Below, piece after piece: positions 1-6,943 of a stretch of 10,714 nucleotides of DNA. The position numbers and the translations under genes were made by a program. How positions within the stretch are numbered: the stretch's first letter is position 1; every line of letters begins with the position of its first letter. The DNA is from Chitinophagaceae bacterium (GTDB taxonomy: Bacteria > Bacteroidota > Bacteroidia > Chitinophagales > Chitinophagaceae). The stretch is taken from contig JANXWM010000655.1 in assembly GCA_025351145.1 (NCBI GenBank), positions 1-10,714 of the forward strand. The letters run 5' to 3'. The notes beneath the pieces are model-generated. The model was given only the letters and a program-made list of their open reading frames with translations, had not been told where the DNA came from and ran no database searches.

Positions 1-1059
1 GATGTTGCTTACTATAAAACCTGCGCAGCCAATGGTTATAAATTCCTGCACGATGTAATGTGGGATAAAACTTATGGTGGCTTTTATACTATGGTAGACA
101 GGAAAGGAAATGTAATTGATTCCACAAAGAATGCTTATGGTAATGCATTCGGCATTTATGCAATCGCAGCGTATTATCAATTATCACACGATCCCGATGT
201 AATGAACTTTGCACAGGATGCTTTCATGTGGCTGGAGAAACACAGTCACGACCCTGTGTACAAAGGTTATTACCAGCACATGCAGCGCGATGGCACACCA
301 ATACAAAGGACTGCATTAACACCATCTACTGCAGAAACAGGATACAAAGACCAGAACAGTTCCATTCATTTGCTCGAAGCATTTACAGAACTCTATCCCG
401 TGTGGCAGAGCGCTATTGTGCGGCAACGTTTATACGAAATGCTCCTGCTCATCCGCGATACCATGATTGGCAACAAAGGCTATCTCACGCTTTTCTTTCA
501 GCCAAACTGGACGCCGGTATCTATCCGCGATTCTTCTTATGAAACAATCATGGCGCACCATGGTCTCGACTATGTTTCTTTTGGTCATAATGTGGAAACA
601 AGTTACCTCTTGCTCGAAGCCTCGCATGCATTAAGCATACAAAACGATACCACTACTTTGCGCATTGCAAAGCAAATGGTTGATCATGCATTGCAAAACG
701 CATGGGATGCTAAACTTGGCGGTTTTTATGATGCAGGATATTATTTCAAAAACAAACCCGGGCTTACCATTGTAAACAAAGAAAAGAACTGGTGGAGCCA
801 GGCAGAAGAAATGAATTCATTGCTGCTTATGAGCCAGCTTTTTCCCAACGATGCCATGCAGTATTTCAACAAGTTTCTTACGCAATGGAAGTACATACAA
901 ACCTATATCATAGACCACACTTACGGCGACTGGTATGCAAACGGAACAGATATAGACCCAAAAATAAAAACTGCACTCAAAGGGCAAATATGGAAAGGCA
1001 ACTACCATCAATTCCGCGCCATGATGAATTGTGTAAACAGGTTAAAAGGCGGGGAGTGA
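1..1059 (+). CDS. AGE-family sugar epimerase (cellobiose/mannobiose 2-epimerase-like), 5' truncated by window edge
   Basis: This is the C-terminal 352 residues of an N-acylglucosamine 2-epimerase (AGE) superfamily (alpha/alpha)6-barrel enzyme. The frame is open from base 1, so the true start lies upstream; the ATG at 58 is internal. Family blocks visible in order: WDKTYGGFY, NAFGIYAIAAYY, KDQNSSIHLLEAFTELY (matching the NTHLHxLEA block of cellobiose 2-epimerases), SFGHNVETSYLLLEA (GHD/E block), WWSQAEEMNSLLL and the terminal GxIWKGNYHQFRAMM. The histidines of the IHLLEA, GHN and YHQ blocks are those conserved in cytosolic cellobiose and mannobiose epimerases, which convert the reducing-end glucose to mannose or the reverse. 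Full members have about 390-420 residues, so perhaps 40-70 are missing. Exact substrate is not decidable. A repeat unit (F1) starts directly after the stop codon. Confidence 0.85.
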   Translation, partial: DVAYYKTCAANGYKFLHDVMWDKTYGGFYTMVDRKGNVIDSTKNAYGNAFGIYAIAAYYQLSHDPDVMNFAQDAFMWLEKHSHDPVYKGYYQHMQRDGTPIQRTALTPSTAETGYKDQNSSIHLLEAFTELYPVWQSAIVRQRLYEMLLLIRDTMIGNKGYLTLFFQPNWTPVSIRDSSYETIMAHHGLDYVSFGHNVETSYLLLEASHALSIQNDTTTLRIAKQMVDHALQNAWDAKLGGFYDAGYYFKNKPGLTIVNKEKNWWSQAEEMNSLLLMSQLFPNDAMQYFNKFLTQWKYIQTYIIDHTYGDWYANGTDIDPKIKTALKGQIWKGNYHQFRAMMNCVNRLKGGE

Positions 1060-1185
1060 TTTTTGGGTTGCCAGCTTTTGTATTTTATGGGAGCAGTTGT
1101 TGCGTCGCACACTTGTACGGTTGGATTATGTATTGAGCTTTACCGAAGCGTAGGTTGACGGTGACAATACCGTCAACGGCAAGAG
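1060..1185 (+). repeat. Repeat unit F1 (left end of E1)
   Basis: The core at 1100-1119 equals the consensus TTGCGTCGCACACTTGTACG. The outer extension begins with a T-run right after the epimerase stop codon. The inner arm carries TTGGATTATG, ATTGAGCTTTACC and GAAGCGTAGGTTGA, which recur in the other full-length copies. Confidence 0.8.
1155..1176 (+). other. Conserved hairpin in element E1
   Basis: TTGACGGT and ACCGTCAA form a perfect 8-bp stem around the 6-base loop GACAAT. The homologous place in the element at 4140-4441 has TTGATGGT / ACCATTAA around GACGAT. There the stem survives through a C-G to T-A double change plus one G-T wobble, which points to a selected secondary structure. Confidence 0.6.
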
Positions 1186-1451
1186 AATTATTCAACAGCA
1201 GAGGACTGATGCTTCATAGTCCTCAACTAAACACAGAACTTCTGAAGAATCTGCCGGAATATAATTTCGCTAAAGCATCTAAAGAAAGAAAGTTGAAAGT
1301 TGAAATCACCATTAATTTACAATGTGAATTATCTTTAGAAAAATCTTGATATATGGATGTAATTGGGGAGCTTACTTTAAAGAATTATATTACGGCAAGC
1401 GTGCACTTTCCAAGCACCGAACATGTACAAACAAATAGTTTTTTTGCTACT

Positions 1452-1469
1452 GTTGGCGTCCCCGCCAAC
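1452..1469 (+). other. Second hairpin in element E1
   Basis: GTTGGCG and CGCCAAC pair perfectly (7 bp) around TCCC. Only the left arm region (CTGTTGGC) is recognisable in the related element at 4140-4441, so this stem is not clearly conserved. There is no T-tract after it, so it is not a standard intrinsic terminator. Confidence 0.45.
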
Positions 1470-1503
1470 GGTAAACGAAATGTACATCCTCTAACATATA
1501 TAT

Positions 1504-1608
1504 CCGCTTCAATCTACGCTTAGGTAAAAGCCTCATTCATAATTCAACAGTACAAGTGTGCGACGCAACAAATGCTCAATTAATAATCTGTAGCCGGGTA
1601 CAAAAAAT
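1504..1608 (-). repeat. Repeat unit R1 (right end of E1)
   Basis: The core at 1549-1568 is the reverse complement of the consensus with one change at its inner base. The inner arm (reverse complement) carries GGCTTTTACCTAAGCGTAG and ATTGAAGCGG, very close to F4. The outer extension ends in GCCGGGTACAAAAAA, mirroring the T-run start of F2. A 22-base stretch (1548-1569) is identical to R6 at 10143-10164. Confidence 0.8.
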
Positions 1609-1632
1609 TCTTCTTTATACGCGATCTGTTTT

Positions 1633-1640
1633 TACTTTTG
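1633..1640 (+). promoter_or_regulatory. Bacteroidota-type -7 box for the propeller gene
   Basis: TACTTTTG fits TAnnTTTG and lies 16 bases before the ATG at 1657. No good TTG -33 element is visible at the expected spacing, so this is tentative. It also argues for the ATG at 1657 over the TTG at 1642, which would leave almost no leader. Confidence 0.4.
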
Positions 1641-1656
1641 ATTGAAACCTTTGTAC

Positions 1657-2952
1657 ATGCGTGCCATAAAACTCTATTCATTTCTTTTGTTTGTTCTTTC
1701 TTTGCTTTTGTCTGCCTTTTACATGAACGACAGCAAACCGAAAGCAGTGCTTGTGGAGAGTGACAAATTTTATTTCAACTCTTTTGTGGATTGCAATATG
1801 GCAGAAGTATGGATTGGAGATACGTTTCGCATTTTTCCGGGCAAGTATGGCGAAGACCCTTTATGGGGCAATGCGCATGATTTAAAATTTGCAGATGGCA
1901 GTAATGCCGATGAAACTTTTTTGAATAAACCCGCAGCATTTACTGAACCTGTAATGCCGCCCAATGTAAAACCGGGAGAGAATGGATTGCATGGTGCTGT
2001 GTGGTTTGAAACAGTGTACCAGGATAAAAAAGATGCCACCGGCAAAACGTTATATGCAGTTTATCACAACGAAAATTATCCGGCAACATTTCCTTACGAT
2101 GCTGCAACCGGCAAAGGTTATATATACAAAGACTGGCCGCAGGGTTTAACGGGCGAAAAAACACCTGCTGCTGTTTGCAGAATTGGCATTATGAAATCGG
2201 AAGACGGTGGCAGAAGCTGGAGCAACAAAGGGATTTTTATTGAAGACAACCAGCCACGCATGATATTAAAAACACACAACACTTCTGTAACATTTGCAGG
2301 CGGTGTTGGTGATCCATCTGCTGTTGCACAAGGCGGTTATTTGTATTTGTTTTATGGTGAGTATGGTTATCCCGGTAAATATGATGCGGCAACTTATAGC
2401 TCGCAAACAGAATGGAGCGGTCAGTGCATCAGTGTTGCCCGCATTGCCATAAGCGATCTTGATGATCCTGCGGGCAAGGCAAAAAGATGGGATGGCAAAG
2501 CCTTTACCATTCCTTACGATGGTACCGGAAAACCCATTGCAGCCATACAAATTCCGGCAAGCGAAGGTGGTGGACCTGCATCTTCACCCACATCTAAATT
2601 TTACTGGGGGCCATCTGTTAGCTGGAACAATTATTTGCAATGCTGGGTAATGCTGATGGCAAAATCAGAAGGCACTTCGTGGAAGGGGAACAGCATTTAT
2701 ATTTCGTTCAATAAACATGAAGATCTTTCTGCAGGTAGTAACGCACAGGATTGGAGCAAGCCGGAATTGTTATTGCAAAAGCCAGGGCATATTATCTGGT
2801 ATCCTTCTTTGCAGCCAACAAATTCTGCAGAAGATATTCATGAGAAAAATACTTGTTTGCAATTGGGCGCCGAAGCAAGATTGTTTTATAAAGATCAATA
2901 CAATGATACCAGTGTTTATATCAGTGCGTATAAAATTAAATTTGAGAAATAG
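1657..2952 (+). CDS. Secreted beta-propeller protein with sialidase-type Asp-box (putative glycan-active enzyme)
   Basis: A 431-residue protein when started at ATG 1657; an in-frame TTG at 1642 is less likely. The N-terminus (MRAIKLYSFLLFVLSLLLSA) is a basic residue cluster plus hydrophobic core typical of a signal peptide, so export is expected. The middle holds one clear Asp-box, SEDGGRSWSNKG (SxDxGxxW). It is followed by FAGGVGDPSAVAQGGYLYLFYGEY and WGPSVSWNNYLQCWVML, blade-like strands of the kind found in five-bladed propellers of the sialidase, GH43 and GH130 type. I cannot assign a family or pick catalytic residues with certainty. The neighbouring epimerase and enolase-superfamily gene hint at carbohydrate use. 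It is convergent with the CHAP-like gene, and repeat F2 starts directly after its stop. Confidence 0.65.
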   Translation: MRAIKLYSFLLFVLSLLLSAFYMNDSKPKAVLVESDKFYFNSFVDCNMAEVWIGDTFRIFPGKYGEDPLWGNAHDLKFADGSNADETFLNKPAAFTEPVMPPNVKPGENGLHGAVWFETVYQDKKDATGKTLYAVYHNENYPATFPYDAATGKGYIYKDWPQGLTGEKTPAAVCRIGIMKSEDGGRSWSNKGIFIEDNQPRMILKTHNTSVTFAGGVGDPSAVAQGGYLYLFYGEYGYPGKYDAATYSSQTEWSGQCISVARIAISDLDDPAGKAKRWDGKAFTIPYDGTGKPIAAIQIPASEGGGPASSPTSKFYWGPSVSWNNYLQCWVMLMAKSEGTSWKGNSIYISFNKHEDLSAGSNAQDWSKPELLLQKPGHIIWYPSLQPTNSAEDIHEKNTCLQLGAEARLFYKDQYNDTSVYISAYKIKFEK

Positions 2953-3048
2953 TTTTTTGTACCAGCAGCAGAAAAAAAATTTAGCTGTTGTTGTGTCACT
3001 CACTTGTACATTCTGATTATTTATTGAGCTTTTCCCTAAGCGAAGATC
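2953..3048 (+). repeat. Repeat unit F2, variant core
   Basis: The unit starts with TTTTTTGTACC immediately after the stop codon. Its core at 2991-3010 is TTGTGTCACTCACTTGTACA, a variant shared with R3: 21 bases at 2989-3009 are the exact reverse complement of 4399-4419. Its inner arm (3011-3045) matches F3 at 34 of 35 positions. No adjacent inverted partner exists; the nearest is R3, on the far side of the CHAP-like gene. Confidence 0.75.
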
Positions 3049-3146
3049 CCGGCTGCCAAGATTAATGTCTCTGCAAACCTTTAACGTGTTTTATACTCAA
3101 CAACTTTTATCATGTTTTATTCCAGAAAAAAAGCAGGCAAGTAAAA

Positions 3147-4037
3147 TCACCTGGTGCTTTCCGATCCAATTTTTCCCTTTATTCCTCTCTTTAATAAATT
3201 GCCGGAATTTAATGTATCCTGATTCAGCTTTAATTCTCCGGCAGTAAACTTATCCAATACATTATCCGCATAATTTTCGGGAACATAAAAACCAACGATC
3301 ACCTGGCCCCATTCTTTTCCAGCAGGCATTCTTGCGGTAAACTTAAGGCTGTCACTCTGGTTTCCGCCTATGGCAATCAATCTTCCATCTGCCTGTTTTC
3401 CATAACAAAAAGCCACATGGCCATGAGATGGTGTATTAATGTCATTCCAAACAATGATGCAACCGTAAACAGGCTCCGCAATTTTCCTCATGTGCGATTG
3501 ATTGCCCCCGGCAGTGGTAGTCTTCCACTCAGGCCTGAAAGACTGGGAACTGTATGTTTTCGGATTGGGATAGCCTGCTTTTCCCAAACACCAGCATGCA
3601 AATGCAGCACACCATGCAATTTGAGTGGGGTCATATTTATCCCCGCCCGCATTTATATTAAAATAAGCATTCTTTATCCTGGCTTTAAGCGGATCTTCTC
3701 CTTCTTTGTACCCTCCATAATTGGCAGCCTCATCCAAAACTATTTTCATCCATGGGGCTCTTCCGCCCACTTCGGCAATCGCAGGTGCCGGAGTAGAAAT
3801 CGCTGCCGGATCGGGTACTTTTACAACCGGGGCATTTTCTCCTGCTTTAACCAGAAAATCCATTGATACCCATCCATTACTAATCTTCGCCAATATTCCC
3901 TTCTCCGATACGCCCCCTTTAGTTTCTGTAACAATAACTGCGGTGCCCTTTTCTAATTTATCAATTATTTCACCAGCATCATTTCTCACATTTAATCTTC
4001 CTTTTATGTCTTTTACAATGTAATGGGTTGGTTCCAT
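3147..4037 (-). CDS. SH3b plus CHAP-like (TIGR02594-type) cysteine peptidase/amidase
   Basis: A 296-residue protein. Residues ~6-65 look like a bacterial SH3 domain (GRLNVRNDAGEIIDKLEKGT... NGWVSMDFL), followed by a Pro/Ala-rich linker (~66-92). Residues ~95-253 match the TIGR02594/CHAP-like layout: PWMKIVLDEA, IAWCAAFACWCLGKAGYPNP with candidate nucleophile Cys143, a GCIIVWND strand, HGHVAFCYG with candidate His207, and IAIGGNQSDSLKF. Such domains cut peptidoglycan peptides or amide bonds and occur in phage endolysins and secreted lysins. There is no signal peptide, so it would need a holin, a secretion system or lysis to reach the wall. The C-terminal ~40 residues are unassigned. It stands alone, antisense to both neighbours and between repeat copies, which suggests an acquired gene. 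Confidence 0.7.
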   Translation of the reverse strand: MEPTHYIVKDIKGRLNVRNDAGEIIDKLEKGTAVIVTETKGGVSEKGILAKISNGWVSMDFLVKAGENAPVVKVPDPAAISTPAPAIAEVGGRAPWMKIVLDEAANYGGYKEGEDPLKARIKNAYFNINAGGDKYDPTQIAWCAAFACWCLGKAGYPNPKTYSSQSFRPEWKTTTAGGNQSHMRKIAEPVYGCIIVWNDINTPSHGHVAFCYGKQADGRLIAIGGNQSDSLKFTARMPAGKEWGQVIVGFYVPENYADNVLDKFTAGELKLNQDTLNSGNLLKRGIKGKIGSESTR

Positions 4038-4139
4038 TTTAATAAGTTTTTAGCAGTTATGAATTATTAAATATAATAAAAATAATTTCGTTGCGTGGGG
4101 GCACGTTCCCGGGGCATGGCAGGTAAATACAGAAATCCA

Positions 4140-4265
4140 TTTTTGAACCAAACTGATGTTTTTTATGGCATCACCTCTTGCGTCGCACTCTTGTACGTTC
4201 TGATTATTTATTGAGCTTTTCCCGAAGCGAAGGTTGATGGTGACGATACCATTAACGGCAAGAGT
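4140..4265 (+). repeat. Repeat unit F3
   Basis: The core at 4178-4197 is TTGCGTCGCACTCTTGTACG. The inner arm is near-identical to F2 for 35 bases (4198-4232). The outer part (TTTTATGGCATCACCTC) resembles F1. It lies about 100-140 bases upstream of the start of the CHAP-like gene and points away from it. Confidence 0.75.
4234..4255 (+). other. Conserved hairpin in element E3
   Basis: TTGATGGT and ACCATTAA pair over 8 positions (one G-T wobble) around GACGAT. The counterpart at 1155-1176 differs by a compensating base pair, so the fold rather than the sequence appears to be kept. Confidence 0.55.
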
Positions 4266-4351
4266 TTAGGCAGCTGTTGGCATCCATACCACGCTACACT
4301 TGGCGTACCCGGTCTGAGCGAAACGAAATGTATATCCAATAACAAATATTT

Positions 4352-4441
4352 CCGCTTCGATGCTACGCTTTGGTAAAAGCTGAATATAGAATCCAACCGT
4401 ACAAGTGAGTGACACAACAGTCGATCACCAAAGAACCAAAA
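4352..4441 (-). repeat. Repeat unit R3, variant core
   Basis: The core at 4398-4417, read on the - strand, is the TTGTGTCACTCACTTGTACG variant shared with F2. The inner arm carries AGCTTTTACCAAAGCGTAGC and CGAAGCGG. Its outer edge meets the predicted promoter of the gene at 4494. Confidence 0.75.
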
Positions 4442-4442
4442 G

Positions 4443-4472
4443 TTTGTCCCATAAAAATTTCCTTTAAATTTA
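4443..4472 (+). promoter_or_regulatory. Candidate promoter of the enolase-superfamily gene
   Basis: TTTG (4443-4446) and TAAATTTA (4465-4472) are 18 bases apart and resemble the Bacteroidota -33/-7 pair, with the last base of the -7 box off consensus. The ATG follows at 4494. It abuts repeat unit R3. Confidence 0.4.
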
Positions 4473-4493
4473 TTGCACCAAAACATTTTTATC

Positions 4494-5960
4494 ATGACGC
4501 CATCTGAAAAATTTTTATCAAAGATCGGCTTACACGAAAAGCCGGAAATAGTAAAGGACACCGCTGCTAAACCCGAAAATAGCCGACGATCTTTTTTAAA
4601 GAAATCCACTTTGGGAGGCCTTGCTTTGGGAGGCTTTATGTTTGCTTCTATTGAAGATACACTTGCCTACAGCACATCCCATGTTAACAGGAATTCCTCA
4701 CCGTCTGATTTAAAGATTACAGACATGCGTTATGCAACCGTAATGAATACCACGGGCCGCTGTACGATTATCCGTATTGAAACAAATCAGGGTATTTCGG
4801 GGTACGGCGAAGTGCGTGATGGAGCCTACTGGCGCTATGCACTTTTTCTTAAAAGCAGGATCGTGGGTATGAACCCATGCAGTGTAGAACAGATATTTAA
4901 ACGCATAAAACAGTTTGGTTTTCATGGGCGGCAGGGCGGTGGTGTTTGTGCAGTAGAGATGGCGTTGTGGGACCTGACTGGTAAAGCCTACAATACACCG
5001 GCTTATCAGTTGCTTGGAGGAAAATACCGTGACACAGTAAGGCTTTATGCCGATACACCCGAAGAAGATGACCCGGATAAATTTGTAGCCAAACTTAAAG
5101 ACCGTTTGGTTGGAAAGGGATTCACCTTTTTAAAAATGGACCTTGGTATTGAACTGGTAAAAAATATTCCCGGTACCATTGTAAATTCAAATTACGAAGA
5201 TGTGAGCAGGCAATGGAGTATGGCACCCATGACTTATGGCGCAACAGAACATCCATTTACACAAGTGCAGCTTACCGATAAGGGCATAGATGAAATGGCA
5301 AAGTATGTTGCCAAAGTGCGTGATGTAATTGGCTTTGAAGTGCCATTAGCATCAGACCACTTTGGGCATTTTGATATGAATAATGCCATAAGATTGGGAA
5401 GGGGCCTGGAGCATTACCGCCTGGCATGGATGGAAGACCTTATTCCCTGGCATTTCATGGATCAGTTAAAAGAAATTACCAGCGCTATTGAAACACCCAC
5501 ACTAACGGGTGAAGATATTTATCTGAAAGAAGATTTTATTAAGCTGGTGGATATGCATGCTGTTGACATGATACACCCCGATCTTGCCACTTCAGGCGGG
5601 TTATTAGAAACAAAAAAGATCGGTGATTATGCAGAAGAAAAAGGTGTAGCGATGGCGATGCATTTTGCAGGTACACCAGTTTCGTTTATGGCTAATGTAC
5701 ACTGTGCTGCTGCCACGCAAAATTTTGTAGCACTGGAACATCATTCATTGGATATGCCTTACTGGAGCGACTATGTAAAAACAAAAGATGGAAAACCATT
5801 GTTTGAAAAAGGATTTGCGCATGTACCCGATTCGCCTGGTCTTGGTATTGAATTGAATGACGAAGTATTGAAACAGCATCTTGATCCCGATAACAAAAAT
5901 TATTTTGGCCCCACCCCTGAATGGGATAATGTAAGGGCGTGGGACAGGCTGTGGAGTTAA
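4494..5960 (+). CDS. Tat-exported mandelate racemase/muconate lactonizing (enolase superfamily) enzyme
   Basis: A 488-residue protein from ATG 4494 (an in-frame TTG at 4473 is possible). A Tat signal, NSRRSFLKK at ~30-38 followed by a Gly/Ala/Leu-rich stretch, predicts folded export to the periplasm. The capping domain (~72-190) is followed by a TIM-barrel with the superfamily residues: Lys214 in LKMD, Asp288 in ASDHFGHFD, Glu315 in WMEDL, Glu340 in TGED (metal ligands), Asp363 in IHPD and His391 in AMHFAGTP. This resembles the mandelate racemase or acid-sugar dehydratase subgroups more than dipeptide epimerases. The ~70 residues between the Lys motif and the first metal ligand exceed the usual ~30, an insertion that may shape substrate choice. 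The substrate is unknown; sugar acids are a guess consistent with the neighbouring epimerase. Confidence 0.8.
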   Translation: MTPSEKFLSKIGLHEKPEIVKDTAAKPENSRRSFLKKSTLGGLALGGFMFASIEDTLAYSTSHVNRNSSPSDLKITDMRYATVMNTTGRCTIIRIETNQGISGYGEVRDGAYWRYALFLKSRIVGMNPCSVEQIFKRIKQFGFHGRQGGGVCAVEMALWDLTGKAYNTPAYQLLGGKYRDTVRLYADTPEEDDPDKFVAKLKDRLVGKGFTFLKMDLGIELVKNIPGTIVNSNYEDVSRQWSMAPMTYGATEHPFTQVQLTDKGIDEMAKYVAKVRDVIGFEVPLASDHFGHFDMNNAIRLGRGLEHYRLAWMEDLIPWHFMDQLKEITSAIETPTLTGEDIYLKEDFIKLVDMHAVDMIHPDLATSGGLLETKKIGDYAEEKGVAMAMHFAGTPVSFMANVHCAAATQNFVALEHHSLDMPYWSDYVKTKDGKPLFEKGFAHVPDSPGLGIELNDEVLKQHLDPDNKNYFGPTPEWDNVRAWDRLWS

Positions 5961-6016
5961 CGATGTTTACGAATTTTATTTTATGGCACTTAGTATTGAA
6001 ATACCAATAAAAGCAA

Positions 6017-6037
6017 AAAGCCCCTTTTGGGGGCTTT
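6017..6037. terminator. Intrinsic-type hairpin after the enolase-superfamily gene
   Basis: AAAGCCCC pairs with GGGGCTTT around TTTTG, 57 bases after the stop at 5960. On the + strand the T-tract comes only from the stem. On the - strand the stem is followed by TTTTGCTTTT, so it could end transcripts from either side. Confidence 0.65.
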
Positions 6038-6317
6038 AAACAATTTGCGGGTGTTTTTAATGCGGCTTTTCGTTTGGATATTTGGATAATTGGTATTGTA
6101 AAAATAGCCTCAATAACCATCATCGCAAGAAAGATTTGATTTAAAAATATCCAGATCGGACATCATTTGCTTAAACAGGACATAAAAATGAGCATTTTTA
6201 CAGCTGATACAAGTTTTAAATACCCGTTAACCTAAGACTATGTTCAACTTTCTGAGGAGATAAAGCAAGTAAAGTTTCATAGCTCAATTGCTTACGGGTG
6301 CATAAGCATAAACAAGA
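6038..6317. other. Gap without recognised gene
   Basis: AT-rich stretch between the terminator and repeat F5. I see no RNA gene or clear CDS. A frame without stops runs on the + strand from about 6235 to 6388 (including QLSEEIKQVKFHSSIAYG) but lacks a start codon and runs into the repeat. It may be the remnant of a gene end. Confidence 0.3.
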
Positions 6318-6390
6318 ATTGGATTGACCAATCATACGAACACATATTAATCATTCTTGCTTCGCACTCTTGTACGTTCAGATTATGAAG
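6318..6390 (+). repeat. Repeat unit F5 (left end of E5)
   Basis: The core at 6357-6376 is TTGCTTCGCACTCTTGTACG, followed by TTCAGATTATG as in F3 (TTCTGATTAT). The outer part (from ATTGGA at 6318) is only weakly similar to the other copies. Confidence 0.7.
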
Positions 6391-6411
6391 CAGCTTTCAA
6401 CAGCCAAAGAT

Positions 6412-6858
6412 TTACTCGCAATCGCAAGGCCACTCTTTGCCAATATCAATTACGGTAACAACAGTAACTTCATCACTGCAAGGCGCAAATATGATGCGTA
6501 CTTTCTGGTTATCATGTGTGTAACCTTCTACAGCATATTTCTTTTTGCAGTCGGCACCATCCAGTTCACTTTTGGCATAGTTGATCTCTCCTTCTTTCAG
6601 GATTTGTCTTACTTCACTTTCATCAATATGCCTGCAACCCATGCGGCAGCGTGCATGTTTTGAATAAGTAATATTGGATGGATTGCGGTTTAATCCACGC
6701 GCAGAAACGGCAGTATTATCATCTGCTTTTGGCTTGGGCACATCTTTCTTAATGGTAACGGGTGGCTTTACAACTTCGGGTTTTGTGTTGCATTGTTTAA
6801 TAGCAAGCGCAATTACAGCAAGCACAACAAGCAGTATAACAGGCAGAGCTTTTTTCAT
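6412..6858 (-). CDS. Membrane-anchored DUF4258 protein, cysteine-rich
   Basis: A 148-residue protein. Residues 5-20 form a hydrophobic segment (ALPVILLVVLAVIALAIK), a signal anchor or poor lipoprotein signal: Cys23 follows AIKQ, which is not a canonical lipobox. A Lys/Pro-rich linker (~28-47) leads to a DUF4258 domain (~64-142) with SKHARCRMGCRHIDESEVRQI and a later KVRIIFAPCSDEVTVVTVIDI strand pair. Six cysteines lie in the outer part (71, 75, 104, 127, 145, 147), so disulfides or metal binding in the periplasm are plausible. DUF4258 proteins have no settled function; some relatives resemble small toxin-like folds, but nothing here shows toxicity. The gene is a lone antisense gene inside repeat unit E5. 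Confidence 0.75.
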   Translation of the reverse strand: MKKALPVILLVVLAVIALAIKQCNTKPEVVKPPVTIKKDVPKPKADDNTAVSARGLNRNPSNITYSKHARCRMGCRHIDESEVRQILKEGEINYAKSELDGADCKKKYAVEGYTHDNQKVRIIFAPCSDEVTVVTVIDIGKEWPCDCE

Positions 6859-6862
6859 GAAT

Positions 6863-6870
6863 TAAAGATA
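6863..6870 (-). promoter_or_regulatory. -7-like box of the DUF4258 gene
   Basis: Read on the - strand, TATCTTTA resembles TAnnTTTG (last base off) and ends 5 bases before the ATG at 6858. It shows the gene probably carries its own promoter inside the repeat-bounded unit. Confidence 0.35.
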
Positions 6871-6943
6871 ATAAGATGAATGAATAATGCAACAACTATG
6901 ATGAATATAAACTGCTTAAAATGGCAGCCTGCTGTCGCCATTA

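Larger units (their letters stand above)
1060..1608. mobile_element. MITE-like element E1 with long imperfect terminal inverted repeats
   Basis: The ~600-base gap between the epimerase and the propeller gene is filled by this unit. Its ends are F1 and R1. From the outer end of the core inward they match at 51 of 59 positions with one 1-base gap, and the similarity continues outward about 35 bases to a T-run. Inside are two hairpins (1155-1176 and 1452-1469) and about 250 bases with only short weak frames (46-64 codons). The inner margins are shared with the unit at 4140-4441: an AACGGCAAGAG block next to F1 and AAACGAAATGTA near R1. There is no transposase frame and I see no convincing target-site duplication. 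MITE-like is a structural description; movement is inferred. Confidence 0.6.
2953..4441. mobile_element. Possible composite unit enclosing the CHAP-like gene (F2 to R3)
   Basis: F2 and R3 have identical 21-base outer cores in inverted orientation and enclose the gene at 3147-4037 plus a further inner copy, F3. The shared variant, found only in these two copies, suggests they once were the two ends of one element, with F3 added or converted later. This is inference from three repeat copies. Confidence 0.35.
4140..4441. mobile_element. Compact MITE-like element E3
   Basis: The gap between the CHAP-like gene and the enolase-superfamily gene consists mostly of this unit. Ends F3 and R3 are inverted, and the core-to-core distance (4178-4417) is 240 bases. 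The interior shares blocks with E1: a hairpin at 4234-4255, AACGGCAAGAG, CTGTTGGC and AAACGAAATGTA. It has no coding frame of note. It is best read as the shorter sibling of E1, which has about 230 more central bases. Confidence 0.55.

Noticed and set aside
1155..1349. 64-codon frame (TTG start) inside element E1
   Set aside because: It starts inside the conserved hairpin of the repeat, has no promoter or ribosome site, and its product matches nothing I recognise. The internal ATG at 1209 would leave 46 residues.
1353..1523. 57-codon frame MDVIGELTLKNYITASVHF... in E1
   Set aside because: The second half is translated from repeat R1 sequence; there is no supporting motif or homologue known to me.
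3123..3146. Terminator after the CHAP-like gene (- strand T-run)
   Set aside because: There is a run of T on the - strand but no hairpin with a workable loop before it; CACCAGGTG is only a short palindrome.
4090..4125. Further degraded repeat core near TTGCGTGGGGGCACGTTC
   Set aside because: Only TTGCGT, GCAC and GTTC can be aligned; a short CGTG-GGGG-CACG hairpin explains it as well. Too weak to count as an eleventh copy.
6412..6858. Toxin-antitoxin module for the DUF4258 gene
   Set aside because: There is no partner gene beside it, and the product has an N-terminal membrane anchor, unlike cytosolic toxins.
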